Positions 51,747-61,202 of a stretch of DNA of 64,000 nt are shown in pieces. The translations under genes and the position numbers were made by a program. The DNA is from Nonomuraea turkmeniaca (GTDB lineage Bacteria > Actinomycetota > Actinomycetes > Streptosporangiales > Streptosporangiaceae): contig NZ_VCKY01000006.1 of the NCBI RefSeq assembly GCF_005889735.1, positions 1 through 64,000 of the forward strand, read 5' to 3'. How positions within the stretch are numbered: the first letter of the stretch is position 1; each line of letters begins with the position of its first letter. The notes beneath the pieces were generated by a model. That model worked only from the letters and a program-made list of their open reading frames with translations. It did not search any database and was not told the DNA's origin.

Positions 51747-52502
51747 ACTGTGCTTGCTGAATGAGGTGGACGAGGGTGAGCCGCTCAGGGAAGAGCGGCG
51801 GGAACTGCACTCCGTGCTCGGCGAGCACCCGGCCGGGCAGCGTGGTGCCGCCGGTCCACCATGGCGGGCAGGCACGCCCGGCGAATGCCGCGACATCCGC
51901 GGTGAGGTCCGGCGGCGTGATCCGGTAGCCCGCGTCCAGGTCGAGCCCCGGATGCGGACGGGCCCCGTGCGGGTGAGTTCCGAAGTGGCGACGGCGACCA
52001 CGGTGAACAGCGCCTCGGACCGGTCGGGGGGCGACGACGCCGTGCACGTGGACGGCGGGTGGGAGGGTCGAACCGAACGATCCGTCCGGTGTGGAGCAGC
52101 ACCTGGTGCCGCTGGTACAGCCGTACCCGCTCGGCGAGGGCGGCCCGGTCGGCGGGTGAAGCGGACCGCAGATCCCACTCGATGCCGAGATGGCCGAAGA
52201 GCGCGGTGCCGGCGCGGAAGGCGAGGACTGGGGTACGCCTGGTGGTGTGCACGGACGGGGACCGACGTGCGAGCCGATCAGCTCGGGGGGCAGCAGCAGC
52301 CTGGTCCACGGCTCGATCTGCTGCCGTTCGAGTGCGTCGATGCGGTCGCCGGCCCAGACGCGGTCGGTCCGGTCGAGGTCACCGAGGTCCGCGCCCCAGT
52401 ACACGATCCGTGGCAGGCCACCGTCCCAATCGAGACGCCACCGGCGCATAAGTGCACCAGCCCGTCGACATCCATCACCGATGCGGCCATATCGTTGCTC
52501 AT
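51747..52502 (-). pseudogene. GH36-type alpha-galactosidase remnant, scrambled
   Basis: ATG 52502 opens MSNDMAASVMDVDGLVHL; another frame continues RLDWDGGLPRIVYWGADLGD and EPWTRLLLPPELIGSHVG, which is the N-terminal beta domain of GH36. Then the sequence jumps to HLGIEWDLRSASPADRAALA and RVRLYQRHQVLLHTGRIVRF, and ends GYRITPPDLTADV, GTTLPGRVLAEHGVQFPPLF: the C-terminal GH36 region. At least three frames are used and the central barrel with both catalytic Asp residues is missing. The neighbours on both sides are intact. Confidence 0.7.
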
Positions 52503-52579
52503 CTCTCTCACCGTTGCCTGGTCGACCGCAGCGTGCTGCGGGGGCGAACGACAGTGCACCCTCAGTCCCGTGGCTGCGG

Positions 52580-54055
52580 TCACCAGACGTCGTCTCGTAC
52601 CGGCAGGGGGTCGGCGGTCATCGCCATGCGGTCGGTCATCCGTTGCAGCATGTCTGTCTTGGCCGCCAGGTACGCCGGGTCGTCCCACCGGTTGACGTGC
52701 TCGCCTGGGTCGTCGTCGAGGTCGTACAGCTCGCCGCGGACACCGTCGCCGCTACCGTGATATACGACGATCTTGTGCCTTTCCGAACGGACCATGGTCG
52801 CGTACGTCCCCTGGCCGCGGTGCGGACCGCCGGCGTTGTAGAACTCGCAGTAGACGTCGTCGCGGTGCTCGGCGACCCTGCCGTCGATCAACGGCATCAG
52901 TGACCGGCCCTGGATGCCGGGCTCCAGGTCCGCGCCCACCGCCTCCAGCACGGTCGGGGCCACGTCGACGAGCTCGACCAAGCCGCTTACCCGTCGCCCG
53001 GACGCCAGTCGACGTGGCCAGTTCAGGATGAGCGGGACGCGCACGGCCGGGTCGTAGAAGTACGCGCCCTTGAGGTAGATGCCGTGGTCACCGAGCATCT
53101 CGCCGTGGTCGGCGTGGAAAATGACGATCGTGTCCTCGCGCTGGCCCGTGCGCTCCAGCGCGTCGAGGATGCGGCCGATCTGCCGGTCGAGCATGTCGAT
53201 CATCGCCCAGTACGCGGCGCGGATCACCCGGTGCTCTCGTTCGCTCATTTCGGAATGGACGAAGGTGCGCGCGGCGCTGTGTCCGCCGGCGTAGTGCTCC
53301 TGCTGGAGCAGTGGCTTGTTGTCGAGCTCGCCAGGCCGGAACCGTGGTAGCGGAATGTCGTCCAGCCGGTCGAGATATCGCTCGAGCAGCTCCTTGGGCG
53401 GGTCGAACGGGTGGTGCGGGTCGTAGAAGTTGACCGACAGCAGCCACGGCTGCGGGAAGCCGGCCATCGTCTCGACGAACTCCGTGGCGGTCTCCGCGCA
53501 CCAGGTCGTGTGCTGGTGCTGCTCTTCCACACCGATCTGGACGTGCTCGGTGTCCGGATGGGCCTGCCGCTCGAACGTGATGCCGCGGGCGCGCAGCCAG
53601 TTGCTGTACGCATTGGTCGGCCAGTCCATCGCCGCCTGCGCGGCGTTCGGCGGCGGCTGGTGCGACCAGCTGAACCAGCTGTAACCGTCGTCGATGCGGC
53701 TTTCCACCGGACGATGCGGGCGAGGGTGGGCGGCCCGGATGTGCAGCTTCCCGACCAGGCCGCAGGTGTAGCCGGCATCGGCCAGGATCCGGGGGATCAG
53801 CCTCTCGCCGGCCGGGATGGACCCTCCGTTCTGGCGGGCGCGGGTGGTGCGCGGGTAGCGGCCGGTCAGGAAGCTCGCCCGCGACGGGGTGCACACGGGA
53901 CTCTGCGCATAGGCGTGATCGAACATCACTCCCCCGGCGGCCAACCGGTCCAGGTTCGGCGTCTCGACGAACGGATTGCCGTAGCAGCCCACGGTGTCGA
54001 AGCGCTGCTGGTCGGCGCAGAGCCAGAGAATGTTCGGGCGCTTGGTCATTGGCAT
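52580..54055 (-). CDS. Sulfatase (formylglycine-dependent, S1 family)
   Basis: ATG 54055 (or 54049) gives a 491-residue sulfatase without an obvious signal peptide. RPNILWLCADQQRFDTVGCY holds the first metal Asp. CTPSRASFLTGRYP (Cys about 55) is the exact C-x-P-S-R maturation motif where Cys becomes formylglycine. VGKLHI, WLLSVNFYDPHHPFDPP and VIFHADHGEMLGDHG supply the Lys, His and second metal site. It hydrolyses sulfate esters on sugars. No maturase gene is in the window. It lies between the GntR regulator and the GH36 remnant on the same strand, so it is presumably co-regulated with glycan uptake. Confidence 0.9.
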   Translation of the reverse strand: MPMTKRPNILWLCADQQRFDTVGCYGNPFVETPNLDRLAAGGVMFDHAYAQSPVCTPSRASFLTGRYPRTTRARQNGGSIPAGERLIPRILADAGYTCGLVGKLHIRAAHPRPHRPVESRIDDGYSWFSWSHQPPPNAAQAAMDWPTNAYSNWLRARGITFERQAHPDTEHVQIGVEEQHQHTTWCAETATEFVETMAGFPQPWLLSVNFYDPHHPFDPPKELLERYLDRLDDIPLPRFRPGELDNKPLLQQEHYAGGHSAARTFVHSEMSEREHRVIRAAYWAMIDMLDRQIGRILDALERTGQREDTIVIFHADHGEMLGDHGIYLKGAYFYDPAVRVPLILNWPRRLASGRRVSGLVELVDVAPTVLEAVGADLEPGIQGRSLMPLIDGRVAEHRDDVYCEFYNAGGPHRGQGTYATMVRSERHKIVVYHGSGDGVRGELYDLDDDPGEHVNRWDDPAYLAAKTDMLQRMTDRMAMTADPLPVRDDVW

Positions 54056-54153
54056 CAAGTGGTCACCCCACGAGTGGTCGTCGCTGAACTCCCGCCTCTC
54101 GGCCCGTTCCGGCTGCGGGGTGAGTTGCACCTGATCCCAAGGGCTGGAGACGG

Positions 54154-54855
54154 TTAGCCGGGGTCACCGTTCTCGTCATGACGGGAGGACGCCAGCGGCT
54201 CGAGCCGATGACGGATGTAGCTGAAGTGGGCGACCATCGCATCGGACATCCCCTCACCGGCGCCGAGCGCCGCGACGATGTCCTTGTGCACGCGTGCGGG
54301 ATGGCCGGGTTCGCCGGGTAGCGAGTCGAACAGCCTGGTGAAGAGCTCCCAGAAGAGGTCGATGAGCGACGACACCAACCCGTTGCCGAGTGGCTGATAG
54401 AGCCGCTCGTGGAACGCCTTGTCGAGGTCGCCGAGGGGCTCGCCGGCCAGCTCCCTGCGCTCCATCTCGTCGGCGAGGCCCGTCAGGTCGTCGAGGTCGG
54501 CCGGCGTCAGGCACTTGGAGACCATCTCGATGAGGCCGACTTCGAGCGCCTCGCGCACGACAAGCACCTCGTACAACGATGCGCCACCGATGGCGACCCG
54601 GTAGGGAAGCTGCTCCAGGATCGGCCGGAACGAGAACTCACTCACGAACAGTCCCCGCCCGGAAATCGCATTGATCACGCCAAGCGCCTGCAGGCTGCGC
54701 GTCGCTTCGCGCAACGAGATCCGGCTGATCCCGAGACTCTCCGCAAGCTTCGCCTCCGACGGCAGCGGGTCGCCCGGACGCAGGTTGTGATCATCGATGT
54801 ACTGGCGCAGCCGTTGCTGCGCCACCCGGAACGTTTCCCCGTGAACTGGCCGCAT
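54154..54855 (-). CDS. GntR-family (FadR/FCD) transcriptional regulator
   Basis: From ATG 54855: 233 residues with a winged helix-turn-helix (RQYIDDHNLRPGDPLPSEAK, then LAESLGISRISLREATRSLQ) and an FCD-type helical effector domain (VLVVREALEVGLIEMVSKCL, AFHERLYQPLGNGLVSSLID, HKDIVAALGAG). FCD regulators bind small acids or sugar derivatives. A perfect 20-bp palindrome starts 9 bases upstream of the start codon, so it probably autoregulates and controls the divergent IclR-ABC side. The sulfatase gene follows on the same strand after 99 bases. Confidence 0.88.
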   Translation of the reverse strand: MRPVHGETFRVAQQRLRQYIDDHNLRPGDPLPSEAKLAESLGISRISLREATRSLQALGVINAISGRGLFVSEFSFRPILEQLPYRVAIGGASLYEVLVVREALEVGLIEMVSKCLTPADLDDLTGLADEMERRELAGEPLGDLDKAFHERLYQPLGNGLVSSLIDLFWELFTRLFDSLPGEPGHPARVHKDIVAALGAGEGMSDAMVAHFSYIRHRLEPLASSRHDENGDPG

Positions 54856-54864
54856 GGCCTGTAA

Positions 54865-54884
54865 GCTAGCAGCTAGCTGCTAGC
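54865..54884. promoter_or_regulatory. Perfect 20-bp palindromic operator
   Basis: GCTAGCAGCTAGCTGCTAGC is identical to its reverse complement and is built from CTAGC modules. It lies in the 90-bp space between the divergent gntR-type and iclR-type genes, close to the first start codon. Confidence 0.8.
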
Positions 54885-54945
54885 AGTTCAATAACACGGC
54901 TGTGACCTATTGTTCATGCGCCTGACGCACGCTACGTTCCCTTCC

Positions 54946-55707
54946 ATGCGTCGTACGCTTGTCAATACGTCCAACACCTCCGCACTCGCCCGAGGGCTGC
55001 ACGTGCTACGGGAGCTCGTGGACGAGGGATCACCGCTGACCGCCACGGAGATCGCCCGGCGGATCGGGGTGCACCAGAGCTCGGTGTCCCGGATCCTCGC
55101 GACGCTGACGGAGGTGGGGTACGTCCGCAAGACCCCGGATCGGCGGTTCGCGCCGGACTTCGGGGTGCTGTCGCTGATGTCCGCGACCACCTGGTTCCCG
55201 CTGATCCGCAAGCCGCGGGCGGCGATGGAGGCGATCTCCTCCGCCCACCCCGGGCTCGACGTCACGCTGTGTGTCCTGTGGCGTGGCGAGATGATCTACT
55301 TCCTGCGGACCGGCAGCACCATCGGCACCGTCGACTTCGGGGCGGGCTTCCCGGTCCACCTCTCGGCCCCCGGGCTGCGGATGCTGGTCGACCTGCCCGA
55401 AAACGAGGCGCTGGAGATCCTCCGGCAATCTCGAAACCGCTACGGTTGGTCCGGCACCGCGGCGGTGCCGGCGACCGAGGAGGAAGTCCTCGCCTTCGCC
55501 CGCGCCAACGTCGAGTACGACGTGCTCGTGGTGTCGGAGTGGGGTTTCGCCGGCATGGTCGGCGCCGCGATCCCCATCAAGACCGACGAGGACCACCCGG
55601 TGGCCCTGGCGCTCACCGGCGACGTCGGCATCGCCGACCCACCGACCCTGCGACTGTGGCTGCACGATGCCCGCCGTGTCGTCGAAGCCAGCCTGGCCGC
55701 GCGTTGA
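54946..55707 (+). CDS. IclR-family transcriptional regulator
   Basis: ATG 54946 gives MRRTLVNTSNTSALARGLHV, the usual IclR entry; ATG 54916 and TTG 54910 are longer alternatives. The 253-residue protein has a winged helix (GSPLTATEIARRIGVHQSSV, then SRILATLTEVGYVRKTPDRR) and an IclR effector domain (DFGAGFPVHLSAPGLRMLVD, and VVSEWGFAGMVGAAIPIK with VALALTGDVGIA). It likely senses a sugar-acid breakdown product and controls the downstream importer genes, which follow after 73 bases. Confidence 0.86.
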   Translation: MRRTLVNTSNTSALARGLHVLRELVDEGSPLTATEIARRIGVHQSSVSRILATLTEVGYVRKTPDRRFAPDFGVLSLMSATTWFPLIRKPRAAMEAISSAHPGLDVTLCVLWRGEMIYFLRTGSTIGTVDFGAGFPVHLSAPGLRMLVDLPENEALEILRQSRNRYGWSGTAAVPATEEEVLAFARANVEYDVLVVSEWGFAGMVGAAIPIKTDEDHPVALALTGDVGIADPPTLRLWLHDARRVVEASLAAR

Positions 55708-55780
55708 AGCACGCGCGATGGCATCCCGAGGCCCGCCCCATCCCCTCCCACGAATCGCGCGTCCCACAAAGGAGCCTGAT

Positions 55781-57100
55781 GTGATCGGCACACCCCTCTC
55801 CCGGCGTACCGTCCTGAAAGCGGCCGCCGGTGCCGCCGGGATCGCTGTCCTTGCCGCCTGCGGCAAGGACGGCGGCAGCACCTCCACAACCGGCGGGGCC
55901 CTCAACGTGTGGGGCGGCGTCCCGCCCGAGAGCGGCCCGAACGCCATGATCGAGGCCTTCCAGAAGCAACACCCCGGCATCACGGTCACCTACACCCGGT
56001 ACGTCAACGACGACCAGGGCAAACTCAAGCTCGACACGTCGCTGCAGGGTGGCGTGCCGATCGACGTGTTCTTCTCGTACGACAACCCCACCCTCGGCAA
56101 GCGAGTCCAGGCGGGGCTGACCGCCGACCTCACCGGCCGGGTGAAGAACGACTCCGGCCTGGCGCAGTTCGGGCCGGACGCGTCCCCGACGGCGAACCTC
56201 GTGTACGACGGCAAGATCTACTCTGTGCCGGCGCAGAAGGCGCCCACGTTGATCTTCGCCAACGACACGATGTTGTCGGAGGCCGGCATCACCATCCCCG
56301 ACGGCTGGGACATCAACGACTATCGCGACGTGGCGAAGAAGCTCAGCAAGGCCGGCAAGGTGTTCGGGACGTTCAGCACGCCGCCGATCCACCGGTACAC
56401 CCTGGGCCCGGACTACTACTACAGCGAGGATGGCAAGTCCTCGTCGTTCAGCGATCCGGCGTGGCGGCAATACCTCGAACTCGCCCTGGCGATGCAAGAG
56501 GAAGGCAGTGTGCTGCCGCGGCGGACGATCATTGCCGAGAAGCTGCAGACCTTCAGCCACGGACCGCTGCTGACAGGCCGGGTGGCGATGCTGCCGGGGC
56601 AGGTTTTCGTCCTGCGCTACATCAGCGACCTGGAGGAGTTCCCGCACGACTTCAAGGTCCGCGCCCTGCCGAACCCCGCGCCCGTCAAGGGCCAGGAGTT
56701 CTGGAACGACGGACCGATCGGTGACCACATCTCGATCAGCGCCAAGTCCAAGCAGCAGGACGCGGCGTGGTCGTTCGTGTCGTTCTGGATGAACAACAGC
56801 CACCTCATGACCAAGGGCGGCAGGCTGCCGTCGATCCTCGACCCGAGCAAGCAGTCCCAGACGATCGCGGATCTGCTCGGCCCGGAGCGCGACAAGCTGT
56901 ACGACGTCGCGTCGTTCGAGAAGGTGATCTTCGGGACTGAGTACAAATTCCCCGTCGACACCATCACCACGGCGTCCAACCAGGTCGACACCATCTACAA
57001 GAAGCTCCATGACCAGGTGCTGCTCGGCCAGATCACGGTCGACCAGATGCTGGCGCAGGCGACCAAGGAGGCCGACGAGGCCATAAAGGCGGCAGGGTGA
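55781..57100 (+). CDS. Sugar ABC transporter substrate-binding lipoprotein
   Basis: AAGGAG lies six bases before GTG 55781. The N-terminus SRRTVLKAAAGAAGIAVLAA followed by Cys is a Tat-type lipoprotein signal (lipobox LAAC). The 439-residue protein belongs to the family-1 carbohydrate binders: ALNVWGGVPPESGPNAMIEA, FQKQHPGITVTYTRY, GVPIDVFFSYDNPTLG, and a late AWSFVSFWMNNSHLM. It captures an oligosaccharide outside the membrane for the two permeases encoded immediately downstream. The next gene overlaps as GTGA. Confidence 0.9.
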   Translation: MIGTPLSRRTVLKAAAGAAGIAVLAACGKDGGSTSTTGGALNVWGGVPPESGPNAMIEAFQKQHPGITVTYTRYVNDDQGKLKLDTSLQGGVPIDVFFSYDNPTLGKRVQAGLTADLTGRVKNDSGLAQFGPDASPTANLVYDGKIYSVPAQKAPTLIFANDTMLSEAGITIPDGWDINDYRDVAKKLSKAGKVFGTFSTPPIHRYTLGPDYYYSEDGKSSSFSDPAWRQYLELALAMQEEGSVLPRRTIIAEKLQTFSHGPLLTGRVAMLPGQVFVLRYISDLEEFPHDFKVRALPNPAPVKGQEFWNDGPIGDHISISAKSKQQDAAWSFVSFWMNNSHLMTKGGRLPSILDPSKQSQTIADLLGPERDKLYDVASFEKVIFGTEYKFPVDTITTASNQVDTIYKKLHDQVLLGQITVDQMLAQATKEADEAIKAAG

Positions 57101-58056
57101 GCTCCAGCACAACCCAGGCACCCGTGGCGCGAGCCGTGGCAAGCACCGGCGGGCAGGGTGGTGACACCCGCGAGTCGCTGAGTGCGGCCGGCCGCGTCGG
57201 CTGGCTGTTCATCACCCCGAACCTGGTCGGCTTCCTGGCCTTCACGCTGCTGCCGCTGCTGGCGGCGATCGCCATCGCGTTCACCAGTTGGAACGTGGTG
57301 TCCGGCTACTCCGGCATCACCTTCGTCGGTCTTGCGAACTTCGCGGAGGCACTCGGGGACGGCGCGCTGTGGGCGGCCGTCGGCCGCACCCTCCTCTACG
57401 CGGGCATCGGGGTTCCGGCGACGATGATGGGCGGGCTCGGCCTGGCCATGCTGCTCAACCGCGACATCGCCGGCCGCACCCTCCTGCGGGTGGTGTTCTT
57501 CCTGCCGCACGTGGTGTCCTCGGTCGCGATCGGCCTGGTGTGGCTGCTGCTCCTCAACCCCGACAGCGGTCCGGTCAACGCCGGGCTGCGGGCGATCGGC
57601 ATCGACGCCCCACCGGCCTGGCTGGTCTCCGAGACGTGGGGTCTGCCATCACTGGTGCTGATCGCCGTGTGGTCGGCCATCGGCTACAACGCCGTCATCT
57701 ACCTGTCGGCGCTGCAGGCCTTGCCGGTCGACCTGTACGAGGCGGCGGCGATAGACGGCGCCAACGCCTTCCGGCGGTTCACCACGGTGACCTGGCCGGC
57801 GCTGATGCCCACCACCACGTTCCTGGCGATCACGATGACGATCAGCCAGTCACAGGGCTTCGGCCTGATCACGTTCCTGACCCAAGGCGGACCGGGCGAA
57901 GCAACGACGACCGTGTCGTACTTCATGTACCAGCAAGGGTTCCAGTTCTACCGGTTCGGCTACGCCGCCGCCGTAGGAATGATCAGCTTTGTCGGGGTCC
58001 TGCTGCTGACGTCATTCTTCTGGCGGTTCCAGAAGGGACGAGGGCTGTACACGTGA
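57097..58056 (+). CDS. Sugar ABC transporter permease (MalF-like)
   Basis: GTG 57097 overlaps the stop of the binding-protein gene. The 319-residue protein has six membrane helices (first at VGWLFITPNLVGFLAFTLLP), and the EAA motif YEAAAIDGANAFRRFTTVTW in the cytoplasmic loop, which docks the ATPase. WLLLLNPDSGPVNAGLRAIG is typical of CUT1 sugar permeases. It overlaps the next permease gene by GTGA at 58053-58056. Confidence 0.9.
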   Translation: MSSSTTQAPVARAVASTGGQGGDTRESLSAAGRVGWLFITPNLVGFLAFTLLPLLAAIAIAFTSWNVVSGYSGITFVGLANFAEALGDGALWAAVGRTLLYAGIGVPATMMGGLGLAMLLNRDIAGRTLLRVVFFLPHVVSSVAIGLVWLLLLNPDSGPVNAGLRAIGIDAPPAWLVSETWGLPSLVLIAVWSAIGYNAVIYLSALQALPVDLYEAAAIDGANAFRRFTTVTWPALMPTTTFLAITMTISQSQGFGLITFLTQGGPGEATTTVSYFMYQQGFQFYRFGYAAAVGMISFVGVLLLTSFFWRFQKGRGLYT

Positions 58057-58916
58057 GCACTCTGCAGACGGCCGGTATGCGCCACCGCCGGTGGCGGCGC
58101 CACGGCGGCAAACTGGGCGCCTCGCTGCTGGCGTGGGCGCTGGCGCTGCTGTTCGTGGTGCCGTTCCTCTGGATGTTGTCGTCGTCGCTCAAACGCAACA
58201 TCGACGTGTTCTCGCTACCCATCAGCTGGCTCCCCGACCCGGTGCACTGGGCCAACTACGCCGACGTGTGGATCGGCGAGAAGTCGATGGTCACCTACTA
58301 CGCCAACTCGCTGATCGTGACGCTGACCGGCGTGGCCGGAGACCTGACGACGTCGGCGATGGCCGGCTACGCGTTCGCGCGGCTGAAGTTCCGCGGCCGG
58401 GACAAGATCTTCCTGCTGTACCTCGCGACGGCGATCATTCCGGCGCAACTGTTGCTCGTACCGCGGTTCATGTTCTTCCAGCAACTCGGCCTGTACGACA
58501 CGCTGTGGGCGTTGATCCTGCCGGGGGTGTTCACCGTGTACGGCACGTTCCTCCTGCGGCAGGCGTTCGCCGCGGCACCGGACGCGCTCGGCGAGGCCGC
58601 CCGGATCGACGGCGCCAACGAATGGCAGGTGTTCTGGCGGGTGTACCTGCCGCTGGTGCGGCCGATGCTGGCGGCGCTGGCCATCATCAGCTTCGTCAGC
58701 ACCTGGAACGACTACGAGACCCCGCTGGTGATGCTGACCACCCCGAGCAACTTCACCATCCCGCTGGGCCTGACCACCTTCGCGGACTCCGAGGGCGGCA
58801 TCTCCGCCGGTCTCGCGATGGCCGCGGCGGTGTCGGCGCTGGTCCCGGTCGCCACGGCGTTCGTGCTCTTCCAGCGCCAGTTCGTGGCGGCGCTGGCCCA
58901 CTCCGGGATCAAGTAG
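58053..58916 (+). CDS. Sugar ABC transporter permease (MalG-like)
   Basis: GTG 58053 is coupled to the previous stop. The 287-residue protein begins basic (MRHRRWRRHGGKLGASLLAW) and has six helices with the MalG-type EAA loop GEAARIDGANEWQVFWRVYL and STWNDYETPLVMLT. With the other two proteins it forms a CUT1 importer. No ATPase gene is present; actinomycetes usually supply one shared MsiK-type ATPase from elsewhere. Confidence 0.9.
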   Translation: MSTLQTAGMRHRRWRRHGGKLGASLLAWALALLFVVPFLWMLSSSLKRNIDVFSLPISWLPDPVHWANYADVWIGEKSMVTYYANSLIVTLTGVAGDLTTSAMAGYAFARLKFRGRDKIFLLYLATAIIPAQLLLVPRFMFFQQLGLYDTLWALILPGVFTVYGTFLLRQAFAAAPDALGEAARIDGANEWQVFWRVYLPLVRPMLAALAIISFVSTWNDYETPLVMLTTPSNFTIPLGLTTFADSEGGISAGLAMAAAVSALVPVATAFVLFQRQFVAALAHSGIK

Positions 58917-58952
58917 AGCCACACCAACCACCGCAGCGAGATAGGACAGCTC

Positions 58953-61202
58953 ATGCGACACGAGGTCATGACCTCGGACATCACGGTCGTCGGCGGCGGT
59001 CTCGCCGGAGTGTGCGCGGCGATCGCCGCCGCGCGTCTCGGCCGCCGGGTCGCGCTGGTCACCAACCGGCCGGTGCTGGGCGGCAACTCCAGCAGCGAAG
59101 TACGGGTGTGGGTGTGCGGCGCCACCGGCCATGGCGTGCACCACTTCGCCCGCGAAGGCGGCGTCATGGGGGAACTGCTGGTCGAGAACCAGTACCGCAA
59201 CCCGGAAGGCAACCCGTACTACTGGGATCTGGTGGTGCTCGACGCGGTCCGCGCCGAGCCGAACATCACGCTGTTCCTCAACACCGACGTCCGCGAGGTC
59301 GCCGCCGGCGGCCCCGGCGACGCCCGCCGCATCGACTCGGTGACCGGCTGGATGATGGGCTCGGAGCGGCTGATCCGGTTCGACAGCCCGCTGTACCTCG
59401 ACTGCACCGGCGACGGCCTGGTAGGCCACCTCGCCGAGGCGAGGTACCGGATCGGCAGGGAGGCCCGATCGGAGTACGGCGAGCCGTGGGCGCCCGAGGT
59501 CGCCGACGACATCACCCTCGGCAGCACGCTGCTGTTCTACACGAAGGACACCGGCGAACCGACGCGGTATGTGCCGCCGCGCTTCGCCAAGGACATCACC
59601 GCCACGCCGATCCCCGAACACCGGATCATCCGGGCCGGCGACAACGGCTGCGCGTACTGGTGGATCGAGTGGGGCGGCGAGCTCGACACGGTGCACGACA
59701 ACGAGCGCATCCGCGACGAGTTGTGGTCCGTCATCTACGGCATCTGGGACTACATCAAGAACCACGGCACGTTCGACGCCGACATGATGAGCCTGGAATG
59801 GGTCGGTGCGTTGCCCGGCAAACGGGAGTACCGCCGGTTCGTCGGCGACCACACCCTCACCCAGCACGACATCATCGACCAGGTCGAGTTCGACGACCGG
59901 GTCGCCTTCGGCGGCTGGTCGATCGACCTGCACCCGCCCGGCGGCATGTACGCCACCGAAGCCGGCTCGAAACACCTGTACTCCACCGGCGTGTACCACG
60001 TGCCCTATCGCAGCCTCTACTCCGTGAACTGCACGAACATGCTGATGGCGGGCCGCGACATTTCCGCCAGCCACGTCGCGTTCGGCTCCACCCGGGTGAT
60101 GGCGACGTGCGGCACCCTCGGGGAGGCCGCCGGCACCGCCGCCGCGTTGTGCGTGCAGCGCAGGCTCAGCCCGCGGGAGCTCAGCGAGCGACACAGCGGC
60201 GACCTGGTGCAGACGCTGCTGCGGCAGGACGGCTCGATCATCGGCCTGGCCGCGCACGACCCGGCCGACCTGGCCGCCGCCGCGTCCGTGACCGCGTCGT
60301 CGTACATCCGGTCGCCGGCGTTGCGGCCCAATGGTGAGACCCGGGAGCTGACCAGCGACATCGCGGTCGTGGTACCGGCCGGGCCGCTGCTGGAATCGGT
60401 GTCGCTGCTGCTCAGCGGCGACGGCGAGGTGACCGTCGAGGTGTGCGCCGGCGACCGCGGCCAGAACTACGTGCCGGCTCGGCAGCTGGCGTCGGCGACC
60501 GCCACCGTGGCCGGCGACCGGCCGCAGTGGGTGCGCTTCGCCCTGGCCGGGCAGCCGATCAAGCTGCCCGAGGGCCTGCCGGTCATCGTGGTCCTGCGCA
60601 GTGTTCCGGGTGTGACCGTGCATCTGGCGGACAACACGGTCCCGGGCGTGCTGGCACTGATCAACCAGCCGGGCAAACGCTCACCGGACGACCAGATGCC
60701 GCTCGGGTCGCAGCAGGTGCTGGCCTGGCGGTCGATCCCGCTGCACCGCCGCGCGCCGGCGATCCGGCTCAGCCCCGACACCGACGCGCTCGCGCCTGCC
60801 CGGGTGCTCGACGGCTACCAGCGGCCCTATGGCAGCGGCCCGCACATGTGGTGTTCCGACCCGGCCGACGACGAGCCGTGGCTGCGACTGGACTGGCCGC
60901 AGCCGACCGTGGTGCGCCACATCGACGTGATCTTCGACGACGACGTGCACGAAGACCTCATCAACCTGCACCACCACCGCACCCCCGGCCGCGAGATGCC
61001 CACCCTGGTCCGCGACTACGTCATCGAAACCGCCGGTCCTGACGGCGGCTGGGTCGAGCAGCACGTCGAGACCGGCAACCGCCGCCGCCACCGCGTCCAC
61101 GACCTGAGCGAGGCGGTGACCACCACCGCGGTACGGCTACGTCTCACCGCCACCAACGGCGCCCCGTCCGTACACGTGATCTCCCTTCGCGTGTACGCGT
61201 GA
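58953..61202 (+). CDS. FAD-dependent oxidoreductase with C-terminal discoidin-like domains
   Basis: ATG 58953 follows the permease by 36 bases. The 749-residue protein starts with a Rossmann FAD-binding motif (SDITVVGGGLAGVCAAIAAA) and RVALVTNRPVLGGNSSSEVR, then LYLDCTGDGLVGHLAEARYR and NMLMAGRDISASHVAFGSTR, VMATCGTLGEAAGTAAALC. This is the PF12831-type FAD_oxidored family. About residues 470-749 form two beta-sandwich-like regions (EPWLRLDWPQPTVVRHIDVI near the end) resembling F5/8 carbohydrate-binding domains. No signal peptide, so it acts on imported sugars. Such enzymes are found in glycan loci, but I know of no defined reaction; oxidation of a sugar ring hydroxyl before cleavage is a hypothesis. 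Confidence 0.85.
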   Translation: MRHEVMTSDITVVGGGLAGVCAAIAAARLGRRVALVTNRPVLGGNSSSEVRVWVCGATGHGVHHFAREGGVMGELLVENQYRNPEGNPYYWDLVVLDAVRAEPNITLFLNTDVREVAAGGPGDARRIDSVTGWMMGSERLIRFDSPLYLDCTGDGLVGHLAEARYRIGREARSEYGEPWAPEVADDITLGSTLLFYTKDTGEPTRYVPPRFAKDITATPIPEHRIIRAGDNGCAYWWIEWGGELDTVHDNERIRDELWSVIYGIWDYIKNHGTFDADMMSLEWVGALPGKREYRRFVGDHTLTQHDIIDQVEFDDRVAFGGWSIDLHPPGGMYATEAGSKHLYSTGVYHVPYRSLYSVNCTNMLMAGRDISASHVAFGSTRVMATCGTLGEAAGTAAALCVQRRLSPRELSERHSGDLVQTLLRQDGSIIGLAAHDPADLAAAASVTASSYIRSPALRPNGETRELTSDIAVVVPAGPLLESVSLLLSGDGEVTVEVCAGDRGQNYVPARQLASATATVAGDRPQWVRFALAGQPIKLPEGLPVIVVLRSVPGVTVHLADNTVPGVLALINQPGKRSPDDQMPLGSQQVLAWRSIPLHRRAPAIRLSPDTDALAPARVLDGYQRPYGSGPHMWCSDPADDEPWLRLDWPQPTVVRHIDVIFDDDVHEDLINLHHHRTPGREMPTLVRDYVIETAGPDGGWVEQHVETGNRRRHRVHDLSEAVTTTAVRLRLTATNGAPSVHVISLRVYA

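Noticed and set aside
58215-60623. About 800-codon minus-strand frame across the permease and FAD oxidoreductase genes
   Set aside because: Antisense shadow with Val/Gly/His-rich composition and no motifs; the plus-strand genes are well supported.
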